From Limonium bicolor (taxonomy: Eukaryota; Streptophyta; Magnoliopsida; Caryophyllales; Plumbaginaceae), in NCBI GenBank assembly GCA_023374045.1, contig CM041783.1:91485298-91549297 (forward strand): 64,000 bases of DNA, in the 5' to 3' direction. Each line of letters opens with the position of its first letter. Within the stretch, counting starts at the first letter, position 1. The notes under the pieces were generated by a model. That model saw only the letters and a list, made by a program, of their open reading frames with translations. It made no database searches and was not told the DNA's origin. Positions 48,638 through 59,271 of the stretch are shown one piece after another. The translations under genes were made by a program, and so were the position numbers.

Positions 48638-51600
48638 TAGTAGCCCAATTTAGTATTTCTACAAATCATCCCATGCCAAATTTGCTTGCAGATTAACACT
48701 TACTGAGTTAGGTTATTAATCTAGGCCAATAGGGACAGCTGCTCACTATCCTAATGTAACAAACATACATGCTCTTTGCGCCTCTATATTCTCTTCTAGT
48801 TAAATCAACCGCTTCACTTGTAAACCCTATCTCCTCATCTCTTATTAACTAAATTGGAACAAAATAAAAACCTAGCAGATACTCTCTTTCCTTCTCGGCG
48901 CTCCATTTCTATTGTGCTTCAGCAAATTACCGACTTCAAACTCCACTCTCGATTCTAATCTCTTATCTCCGTCTTGCCTCCAAAAAAAAATTCTAGTTTC
49001 CTCTACCAAGTGTAGATTGGAAGAAGAGCTTCACCTTGAGGCTAATTCAGTTTTTTTTTCTATGGAGTTGGAGGTGCGTGAATGAAAACACAGAGAAGGG
49101 GTACAAGTTCTGGAAGATTGCAACTAGGTAATCACAATATCTCTATGTTTCCATGCGGTTTCCATTCTGGGTTTTCGAATAGACCCTTACTTATACTTTT
49201 CTCCTTCTTGGACAAGTTGATAAACTAAAACCTAGAACAACAAAAAAATGGCGCATCTTCCTGTCCATACCAAAATAAAAACGGTAAGCTTGTTCCTTTA
49301 TGCTCATTACTGATTTGACATCAAAATCCACCCGAACTTCTTTCATGTATCTTCTTCCTTCCTGGTCATGTCGAAACCTGTGACAGTGCTTTAAATCTAG
49401 CCAAATCAAAAGAGGAAACAAGAAAGGTCCCTAATCGAGTTTTAGTTTTCTTATGAGAGTAAGTTTTTGACAAAATTTGCCTCTGTCGATTTTGAATTCC
49501 CATGTTCAGCTTCTGTTCGGGAGTTTAAACACACAGATTTTAACCTCTGTTCTTCTTTCTTGAAACAAGGATGAAAACTCAGGAAGGCAAACACCTTCAT
49601 TCAAATCGAAAGCTTCAGTTATAGGTTAAAGTTCCTGAACTGGAACTTGCTGCTCTGTATATTTGTGATTTAATCAGTTCTAAAAGTGAGATTAAGAGTA
49701 GTACATAATCCTTAATTGTTTGTGCATTAACCGACAAAGAATCAACAAAAGAAAACCTCAAAGTGTTAACTTGCAAATTCTAGTGTTCTGGGCGGTGATA
49801 AGTGTGAATTTCGGTTATCATTTGTGTAGGTTTGGTAATTTTGGAAATGGGTGCGAAAATTACTTTATCGTACTAATCTGGTTATTATACAACCAAAATA
49901 GTTAAGTCAGTGGGTTAGATAAGATCTAGAAATGATTAAGTTAATAAGTTTAGAAAAAATATATTAGTAAAAGTTAACCCTAATATGTCAATTATAATAT
50001 TTAAGGTTAGGATGGTTAGGAATGTTTTGATTTTGGATGATAAAACGATAACAAGGAAACTCTAAAGTGTTAACAGATGAGCAAGGTTAGTAGGCCTATA
50101 TTATTTTTGGGTTAATTAAATTTAATTTGGCAGTTCTAAGTTTAATTAGAATTATACACAAACTTTAGTGTTAGTAATTTGTTTGAGAGTGTAAAAGTTC
50201 TTGCACACACCGTTGAGGTTAAATTTATTGCTAAGCCCAAAGCGTGGCTTGTAAAACCAATAAGGAATTTTAAAATTCATACGAAACTTTAAAAAAGAGG
50301 ATATAAATGTATGTGTTAGTGTAACATTAAAATTGGTGGGAACATATTTATAAGGTATATTTATATATAAGAATATGTGAAGTAAATGGATTATATGATA
50401 TGGTTGGGAACCATTATAATATTAAATAAGAGATGTTATAAGATGTGAAGATAAATTATAACATATTAAATATAAAGTTCTTATGTTAAAGTATAACATA
50501 TTAAATGGTGAGTGAATTATATAATACAAGGGTTATAGTATGAATTATATAAACTTATGAACTTGGATAAACGAACCAAGTCAATTTATAATTGGCCAAG
50601 TCAACTCAATTGACCAAAGAGGTCAAGTTGACCGACTCATAACTTGAAAGGAGAAATAAAGGTTTATAAGTCAAGGATATAATTAACATGTAGTCACGAA
50701 CTATATGGATGTGTGTATTATATATAAATAACAAACCTATGAATAAATGAGGTAGGTTATTTGGGTTAAACCCTTAGTAAATAAATACCACATGTTAATT
50801 ACAATATAGTAGAGGATGATTTGATTAATCCTAAACTGTTTAAAACCCGAATGATAAACATTGAACAATCACAGGGTAATTATTAGGGGGATTAGTGACT
50901 AATTGGGATACCAAATTAGTCCGTATTATAGAGAGCTAATATGTAGTTGTATTCCAGAGTTGAGTGCATTAGAGGGCATGTGCTGGAGGATGAGCTTCGG
51001 GGTGATTGAGGACAAGCGTGTATCGTCACGCTAGCATTGTACTTCGGTGTACGGTATGTTGGATTCTATGGTCTGAATCCCTGATGGATTCTTTGGGTTC
51101 AGACATTTGTATGCTAATTGCTCAAGAAGATATGTGTGAATTATTGCATGCGCTTATATGATATTATATGCTCGGTAAGCAAGCGTTTTATATTGTGCGC
51201 GAACGTCCTTTGGATTACTTGATTTGTACATCACGTTTATGCTACGAGTGAGGTTGGTGAATATAATGAAGTACGACTTGGTCGAAAATTACTTCAATTT
51301 ATCTAAAATTTAAAACTAGGAAAAGGTTCGGTGTTACCGACCTTAGAGCTTTGGCATTGAACATGAATGTGACCTAGATGACTTCTAGGTATGAGTAAGA
51401 CCTACCAAGGAATCAAATAAAATGAATTCTCCATAAGAACTCAAAAACTAAAACAAACGAATTGGTTGAAATGCTTCACTATGGAGAAATGGTGGATGGT
51501 ATGGTGGTGTGGTATATGTACGGGAAACCCTGGCTGCATCCGTTCCAGCAGGTTGCGCAGTGTGCACCAGAGTCCATGTGCACCAGAGGATGACCTCTCG

Positions 51601-52532
51601 TTGAGGAATCCAATTGATGCCTTAGATCGATTGGTAGAGGGTGTTGCTGTCTGGCACACGGCTACAGCCATATGGACGTCTCTCATGAGATTCAGGTAGT
51701 CTAATGATCTCTGATTATTGGCACTGAGGACCACTGTCCAAATTTTTATTAAACATGGTGAGTATTAATGGGGAATTTTCCTTTAACATGACACCCATAA
51801 GATAATACGAGTGATGGTGGAAGCGGGGCTTCAAGTGATGGTAAATGAACATTAGAATTCGACTTTCGATGTGGTTATTATATTTCCTCTTTACGGATTG
51901 AATGGATGATTTCTTTGTATACGGTGTACTTGACTAGATAGTTATGCTAATGTTATGTATGAATTGCTAAATGTTTCTTTCCGTACTTATAGCTTTATAT
52001 ACTTGTAAACCGGGACAGCATGAAAATTGAATAGCATGTTAAAACGGCTAATCAACTCATGTGGCCTAATGGGGCCTAGGATCATATAGTTCAACATACT
52101 CAGCCTCGTGCTGAGCCTTTTGGCAACCACATTTTTGCAGGTGTACGATGATTGATGCCGGAGTGCGGGATGGGGTATGGTTCTGATTTTGATTAGACGG
52201 TATGTGTAGGAGTTTCCCAGACTATGGCATTGTATTAAATGTGCCAAGTGATGGTGGTGATATATTATGAATCTTAATAGTTGCTCACTAGTTCTTAGAA
52301 TTATATGGATTTACTTATGGGTCAGATGGTTCATGATGCAGTTGATAAGTGTTATGAGTTGAGTAAATCTCGTCATCACTGTGGATGGATGGTTAAGTAG
52401 TTGGATGGATGGTTGTGACACCTGCCTAGTTAGTGAGAGTGTTCCGCAGTGAATGTTGCGATTAATGTATTTTTAATTAATGTTACGAAGCGATTACGGT
52501 AAGAGTTGGGATTAATAGACGGGGGTGTTACA
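48638..52532 (+). repeat. Element B 3' LTR, second part
   Basis: It resumes with TAGTAGCCCAATTTAG after LINE E and includes the uninterrupted empty site CTTGTAAACCCTATC (about 48819-48833), which proves the C insertion point. A TATA-like CTATATT lies at about 48784-48790 with a CT-rich leader after it. Confidence 0.92.
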
Positions 52533-52537
52533 GCTTG

Positions 52538-53785
52538 TGTGCTATTTGTTTATGTGTTCCGACTAAACAAGATAAAGAATGCAACCGGTTTATTGTATTG
52601 TTGTGTGTTGTTTTAAACTAACACAACTTACCTTGAGAACTTACTAACAATGTTTAGTAAAGAATTGTGTGAGAATAAGGAACACTCCCTAATATAGGTT
52701 TATTAGTAACCGAAAGAGGTTTACTTACAAACATTGTCATTGAGACTTCTACTAACTGGAACTTGGGGGTGAGGAATCAGGGACTGACTCCGGTCATGCA
52801 TGTTGAGTTAGGAGGTCGGTATCCTTATCAGGTCTGTCCTCCATTGAGACTTATCTTCGGACTTGTCGCCTAGAGTCGACAAATAGACTCGGCCACCTTG
52901 GATTACAGTTTAAGGTGGGAGGCAAGATTAAGATGGTACGGTGGGATCTCCTAAATCCCAAATTTAAGAAATAATGTTTATTTAAACCAGTGGAGTTGAT
53001 AGCTCATTGGCTAGGGTTATGTTTGACCCAACAAAGATAAACATTGAGTTAAGAAACAACCAATTCTAATTAAAGAACGGTTGGTACAATGAGACTGAGA
53101 TAAGACTTGAGATGAGACAAGACTTGGACTAGGATAAGACTTGAGATGAGATAAGACGTGGACTGAGAATAAGAAAGAAATCATAACATAAGGAGTTAAA
53201 AGCTAACTCACTCACTTAAGGAATGCTTTTAAGTCGTTCATTGTGTTTAAACTATAATTGTTCATATGTGGTGTGATGTTTATTGTACTTCTTATTTATG
53301 TTGTATTAATAATCAGCCGCATGCTATCGACAAGTAGTCGTCATAGCCCCGTTAGCTTGGGGGCTATAAGTTAATCGTACCGGCAAAGGTGGGGCATCCA
53401 TATTTATTTTGCAGGTGAATGACAGAAGACGATCATCCGGAGAGTAGGAACGGGTAGAAGTACTTCGGGTTATTTTCCTTTGGTTACACAAGTTGTGCAT
53501 GTACACTCGTTTAGTAAGTCGTATAAGTTGTAGTATGATGTATTAGGATATGATATACTTTGTACTGAGAATATGTATTTGGTTAAGCTTTAGTAAACTC
53601 TAATGTTCGGTATATTCGGGTCCATCATACCATAGCTAGATCTTGGAGAATTTAGTATGCCTAGTTAGTCACGTGGGTGACTAATGGCGGTAACACCAAC
53701 TGTTGTAGAAAAATTCCGCTGCAATGTTAATGAAAGTAATTGGAGGTTTGTGAGTTATTGTCATTATATGAGTTGGGGTGTTACA
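52538..53785 (+). repeat. Element A 5' LTR, second part
   Basis: It resumes after B with GCTTGTGTGCTATTTG, which joins seamlessly to the left part when compared with 62403-63652 in the 3' LTR. It ends GTTGGGGTGTTACA, five bases before the PBS. Confidence 0.92.
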
Positions 53786-53790
53786 AAAAG

Positions 53791-53802
53791 TGGTATCAGA
53801 GC
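53791..53802 (+). other. Element A primer binding site (Met-type)
   Basis: TGGTATCAGAGC lies five bases after the 5' LTR and is complementary to the 3' end of plant initiator tRNA-Met. It forms the left arm of an 11-bp perfect inverted repeat, ATCAGAGCGTA-GT-TACGCTCTGAT (53795-53818). Confidence 0.93.
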
Positions 53803-53994
53803 GTAGTTACGCTCTGATGACTAGAATTACCGAACTTAAGAGGATACCGAGTTAAGATTTGAGTTATGGGTTAAGGGTTGAGAGATAGTGCGAGAGGTGC
53901 GTCAGTTAGGACTTCCCGGTGTTTACCGGATACCTACAATATCTAATCCCGCCCTCCATTTCCCTAGCTTTAAAATACGGGGAACAAACGTTAG

Positions 53995-54031
53995 AGAGAA
54001 GAAAGTCTTCTCTTACTCGGGGGAAACCCGA
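53995..54031 (+). other. Two short hairpins downstream of the A PBS
   Basis: Hairpin 1 (53995-54013): AGAGAAGA / TCTTCTCT with a 3-nt loop. Hairpin 2 (54017-54031): TCGGG / CCCGA with a GGAAA loop. In D the same position on the minus strand (27278-27313) has a GAAA loop for hairpin 2 and a 7-bp stem for hairpin 1. Confidence 0.6.
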
Positions 54032-54740
54032 TCTGGCAGTTAGTTAACATTAAGCAATACGAGAAACACATCGTTATACAACAGTTTACGAAAACTTGGA
54101 GGTTTTAGCTGGAGCGCAACGTTGAAACAGGCGTTGCCAACAGAATCCTACCAATGAGAGAACGGTAATTACCGGCAACATGGGTCGACATGCTACGCAG
54201 TCAAGATACCCCGCCATACCAATGATAAGAAAAGCACTACGAGTGCAATGGAGAGGAAAAAGAAGCAACAAGGAGACCAGACAATAGTCCGAAGGAGCAC
54301 AACTGCGGATAATACCGCGCATGAGAATAAAGACTACCGGAAAGTCCATTATGAAACGGGGATTCGAACCCCATGCAACTCGAAAGGTTACCAAAACCTC
54401 ACCGACATAGCGCAAACGACCATGAAAACGCATACAAATTGTATACTGAAATAGGACTACGATGTAGTTCCTAAAGGAGAATCAGTACTTAGTAACCACG
54501 ACAAATGTGTGGAAACGGGAGCGAGGATTAAGGCGTAGTAAATAACGAGGGGTTCCCTCAGAATGAGGAACGCCCTGATGAGAGACTATACAGTGGAGAT
54601 AATCAGGAAACCGCCCAGATAATTAAGTAGCTAAAACAAAAGGGCAAAGAGAGAGGGTCCCGTGGACTACAAATTACATGGAGATTAAGAGGAAGTACCA
54701 CTACCGATGTACGCGGTACTGATAGCCCATCTTGCATGGC

Positions 54741-54760
54741 GCACTTGCAATAGCAAGTGC
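54741..54760 (+). other. Conserved 8-bp hairpin of A
   Basis: GCACTTGC-AATA-GCAAGTGC is a perfect 8-bp stem with a tetraloop, preceded by TGCATGGC. The same hairpin occurs in D and twice in B at a comparable distance from the PBS. Confidence 0.8.
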
Positions 54761-57074
54761 TGCCACGATGAAGCTGTACGGGAAGCCATCATGGCAAGAT
54801 AGTTTAACGCTACGATTATAATACAAAATACATATTAGTACCGGATTGTAAATCCTTAAGAACCGGAGAATGAGAACTTGGCAAGGCCGGACAGCCTGAC
54901 CACGACGAACTAAGTCGACGCATCAGTCAGCAGGGAGCTGAACTTGGTCAGAATACTAAATGATGTAAACATCAGCAACGACAATACCTACTTCAACAAT
55001 AACCGACACCACAGGTAAGAATACCTATCCAGAACCTTGAAGAGAGGAACTGAAGAGACCACGCAACAATGCGAGCAGGATCCTAACCTACAAGAAATGT
55101 GTTACGAGATACAATGAAGACGGATGACACAACAACTTTCAACAAGAACGGGATAAGACTCCCAGGTTGACCGTTAAGAAATACGAGTAACGACATTCTT
55201 CATTGAAGATGTTAATAAACCCCAGGAATGGAATAAAAGGAAACGAACTTAAGCAATGACCTACCAAGGATCAAAGACATACAATCCTGATAGAGGACAG
55301 CTCAAAGGACTACACCCCAGAGTTGATACAGTCGAGCCGAACGAAACCCATAAAGGATAGTAAATATTGTTTGCCTAACTTATTAACACCCAAGTATGAT
55401 TAAGCACCGATGGGTGGCGTAGTCAACAAAGGTTGAACGGAGCATTGAGATGGAAGCACAAGATAGCCAGGATAAGTATCCAACTTAGACACCGTAAGGC
55501 AGATGCCTAATACGAACCAAACCTTCATCGCTAGAAGACTCAAGTCTTAAGGAGCGGAAATATTGTTGCAGACACTTAATAACGTCAGATCACCTGAACG
55601 AACTTCCATAGCGGGAAGCAGGATGCAGCAACTTACCATGAAGCCCGGTACTACATTTAATGATGTAACCTAGTGGTTGATAGAATTTAAAGTACTAGAA
55701 GCTAATGAGGACAACCTATAAATAAGTAAGAGTACAAGCAGTGAACCGAGCACCAGCTCTCACTCAATGACATTAAGCACTAAGAGCCTACGAGCCAAGG
55801 ATGTTAACCACATCAGAGCCCGAGGATCAGGAAGGCATAAGAGGACTTATTTAAGCCATGAACGAACTACAATTCGTGGATATGAACAGTTACAAAACCT
55901 CTAAGGTAATTGTGGAAGAGATTGCCAGATGGGAACCAGTGAGATTAAGGAGATAATACTAATGACAGGGGCGAGAACAAACCTCTCCTTTTAGGGTGGG
56001 GATACCTCTCCTTGATGTGAGGCTTGTGAGTGGGAATAAACCCCTCAAAATAGGCTTTCACTTATTAGAGAGAATGTTCTTTTGTTAGAAAACTCAAACC
56101 GTAAACCTTGAAATTTCCTTGGAACACTCCAGTTACACATAAATAAAAAGGAAGACTGCATTGTCAGACCTTATATCCAACACCAAGGATTTAAGAATTA
56201 GTAATCGTCGGAGATAACCACTGTGAGTGCATAATATGGCACGTCTAGTGACCAACGCTCAGAAGAGCTTGTGACTCAATGGATTATTTCTTCTATAGTC
56301 AGTTAAAACACTTGGTAAGCTATACCCTAAATGATAAGAACGTGAGAGAGACTAATATACACATGAGCCCGAATTTGAAGTAAAACATCTTCACCTTAAG
56401 AGATAACGATTTTATGGCACGGTACGACAACCGTCATACACCTAAAATTAGAGAACTCCCAGTGTGTTTACACCAAGATGGGATTGAATATAAGATAAGC
56501 CGTTAGAATAAATGATTGAGGAGTTGCACCACCAATGGGCAACAGAATAAAGGCGAGCTACCATGGTAGCAGAAGCCATAGAATAGTACTTGTATGAATG
56601 GATTAAGTCATGATGCGTAGCAAAGTGACTGTGATATATAAACCATCTGATATTGACACGAAGACAATTAGATCTATGAGCTAAACCCAACCTAAGTGAG
56701 GAAATGAGATGGTAGACGAACTGTGCATTAACACCAGTAGTCTAGACCATGCAAGCTAAGATTTCACACGAAGCACATTGTCCATTCCTTAAGGAACTGG
56801 AAGTGCATTCCTAATAGATCGAGATCAAACATGAGAAACAGGATAATAGGCTCCATGAAAAGAGATCTCAACTACTAATGCGAGTCCGTGCTAAATACAG
56901 AAAGAAGCTAGAACATATCATATCCAAGAACACACAATAAATGGATTTCCCCTTATTAAGTTGAAGAAGAACAATAAGTGCTATCATGGAATCATGAAAG
57001 AGGAGATCGACAACAGAATACTTCATAATTAGCAATAGCCAAACGTGTGACGAACACTACGAGTATACTAAAAC

Positions 57075-57235
57075 GAGACGTGGGATGACTGCACTCCACA
57101 GGAGCTTACGGGCCTGACAGACTCATTTATGAGTTTGTCGGGTAAGTAGTAACGTATCAGTATGGTACCCCATGCATGTAAACGAGTGGTGTAAGGAACA
57201 CAAGAAGTAGTCGACTCCGTACAACGGTTAGCGAC
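57075..57235 (+). other. Conserved non-coding block of A with ACTCAT/ATGAGT hairpin
   Basis: The block, from GAGACGTGGGATGACTGCAC to CACAAGAAGTAGTCGACTCC, aligns without effort to B 39258-39402 and D (minus) 24118-24248. It contains ACTCAT-TT-ATGAGT at 57121-57134. No reading frame is kept across the three copies. Confidence 0.7.
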
Positions 57236-58044
57236 GCAAGATCAGAGCAGAGCAGCTACCAAGAACAGTTGAAGAGAAAGAACTCAGTTAGATTAATGAC
57301 ACGAAAGAAATAAGAGAACTTAGCCTAGACAGAAAATAATTAAGCATTATGAAGTGCGAAGAGCATGGATTATTAAGCACAGACATCTGATATGTCTATA
57401 AACTTTAGAAAGAACTGTAAAGGGCAATAAGCACTAAACAGTAGTTTCAGATTAAGCATCATCTTCAAATCAAAGGTCAATTGGGAGAATAACTTAGACA
57501 CATGAGAGAACACTAAGAGTATGAACATTAGATCTTCCGAGAGAATGGGATACACAAGCTACAACTCATTAAGGTCGTGTATAAGTAAAGATAACACGTG
57601 TCCATTGAGAGACCTTTATTCCTAAACTATAAGGATACAAAGGGATGTAAAATACATTAAAAGGATAAAGGCGGGCAAACTACGCCCTAAGGTCATCAGA
57701 GTCACGCAGCAGAAGCTGGCAGACCGGTACCATAAAGGTTTCATATACCTAATGAACGGGAAAGGAACGATGTACCGCACATCTTCCAGTTAGATAAATA
57801 TACGACTTATCGGCCAAATGCTTTAGAACCTTTGAGGCTAAACCCGGACACATTAGAGAGACTGGTATAAATACCGATAAGAATCCTTGATACAGAGACT
57901 AAGCCATTAACATGGTTAAGACCCTCTGATCGAATCATAAGTGAGATAGACTACATGGAAGCTAGAATGCTCCATAAGACCTAGACACCTTGAACCGATG
58001 TTCAAGAAGGAAATAATGTTGATTACGTGGGCGTAATCCATTTT

Positions 58045-58056
58045 AAGGGGGGTAGA
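58045..58056 (+). other. Element A internal polypurine tract
   Basis: AAGGGGGGTAGA is identical to the terminal PPT of A (59259-59270) but lies 1.2 kb upstream. It is preceded by GGCGTAATCCATTTT. Confidence 0.75.
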
Positions 58057-58782
58057 GTGAAAAACCGCTTAGCGTATGTTTACATACCAAGTACGTAAAC
58101 TACGACGTGCATAGCACAAAAGAACTTGTTATAATACATATGTATACATTCTGAGATTAATTATGGTTATTACGCATAGAAGATGTGAATACCATATGAA
58201 TTACATACCTACCTTGTTAACTCCGGTGTGGGAATACAAGTGAAGAGGATTAGAGAGACTCTAGGGGAATTAGAATCCTTATGGTATATATTAATATGAG
58301 ACCGAATATGGTATAAGTATGAGATAAGAATTGGTATGATTATGAGGTAAGAATTGGTATGAAACTAATATAGAACTTAGTAGGAATTAAAGTCCTGAGG
58401 TAGTCACTAAGAGGTGAACTGAGAATGTTTGATGGACTGAGTCCATATGTGGAGATGTATTGATTATGACTAGAATCACTATAAGATAGAAAATTTGAAA
58501 TGAGTGAATTATTTGATGTTTGAAATTGACGAGGGAGGTGAAACTTGATTCCCGGGGATCAAGGGAAACCAAACACAAATTGGAGTAGAAGGATAGTTCA
58601 ACACTGATGCTGATCACATCAGGGTCGGATGATTCCTGAAACTCCCTACAGTGGTCGCAATTAATCACGTTAGAATAGATTCAGTTAGCATAAAAGTGGA
58701 ATTGGAGTTGATTATATTTTTAATTAGAGGAATTATTCCTCATTTGACCTCGTAAAAAGGATTTCCTTATTACTGAGTCTCG

Positions 58783-59072
58783 CCCATGAAGTCGAGGACG
58801 CATGAGCCTTTGTCTTTGGACCATGACATGGGGAGAACAGAGTGGTTTTTGTATTCTATCATATGAAGGCGGGGACGAATGTGCCTTTGTCTTCGGACCA
58901 GTGACATGGGAGAATACGACAAAAGTATATGACTGTTTTAATCTTCCTAAGGACCGTGGACTAGAGAGCCTAAGTGTCCAATAGTCGGTACCTGCGGGCG
59001 ATATCTTGCATTACTCGCTCATGAAGCCGAGGACCTGTGAGCCTTCGTCTTCAGACCGGTGACATGGGGAGG
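58783..59072 (+). repeat. Three CCCATG...CATGGG modules in the A 3' region
   Basis: Units of about 50 bp at about 58783-58833, 58860-58910 and 59019-59070 share CATGAAGYCGAGGACGCATG, GCCTTTGTCTTCGGACC and GTGACATGGGG. The ends are self-complementary, so each can close into a hairpin. D has two copies on the minus strand (22562-22688). Confidence 0.65.
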
Positions 59073-59258
59073 ATGCAACAAAGGGAATTTTGAGTGCTAC
59101 ACATGCTTAAGCATGTTGCGTGATATTTGAGTATAATTATATGACAGACATAATGAGTCAATAAGTTTAAATACATATAAGTATGATCTATGGAATGAGA
59201 TAAACCGTGTATTCTAATGAGATAAGATGCATGGGAACTTTGGGGACAAAGTTCATTT

Positions 59259-59270
59259 AAGGGGGGTAGA
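59259..59270 (+). other. Element A terminal polypurine tract
   Basis: AAGGGGGGTAGA ends one base before the 3' LTR. The preceding TTTGGGGACAAAGTTCATTT resembles the region after pol in Tekay/Del-type chromoviruses, the basis for the suggested ancestry. Confidence 0.9.
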
Positions 59271-59271
59271 T

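Larger units (their letters stand above)
13140..52532 (+). mobile_element. Element B: LARD-like long-LTR retrotransposon nested in A's 5' LTR
   Basis: B runs from TGAAATATCCCTAAG (13140) to GGGGGTGTTACA (52532), flanked by GCTTG duplications (13135-13139, 52533-52537). Its LTRs are about 4.28 kb each once nested insertions are removed, and they differ at few positions. The internal region is 6.52 kb with a Met PBS and PPT but no gag-pol frames. The LTRs are not obviously alignable to A's outside the ends, while several internal blocks are shared with A and D, so B is a sister family. Confidence 0.92.
53786..59271 (+). other. Element A internal region, non-coding
   Basis: 5.49 kb between PBS and PPT. 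No gag, protease, RT, RNase H or integrase domain is readable, and the longest sense frame is 68 codons (54248-54454). It is homologous over its length to the internal region of D (reverse complement of 22307-27520) and in blocks to that of B. Conserved parts include the PBS stem-loop, two short hairpins at 53995-54031, a hairpin at 54741-54760, a block at 57075-57235 and CTGATGCTGATCACATCAG near 58604. The end of pol may survive as a faint trace at about 57790-57960. Confidence 0.8.

Noticed and set aside
54335..54375. GGTTCGAATCC-like tRNA T-arm on minus
   Set aside because: No D-arm, anticodon arm or acceptor stem can be assembled, and the homologous site in D is not conserved.
57790..57960. 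Weak resemblance to a chromovirus integrase C-terminus (words like QLDKY, LEPL, RILD)
   Set aside because: Only a few spaced residues match, stops interrupt it, and D and A are not conserved in that frame; noted only as possible ancestry.
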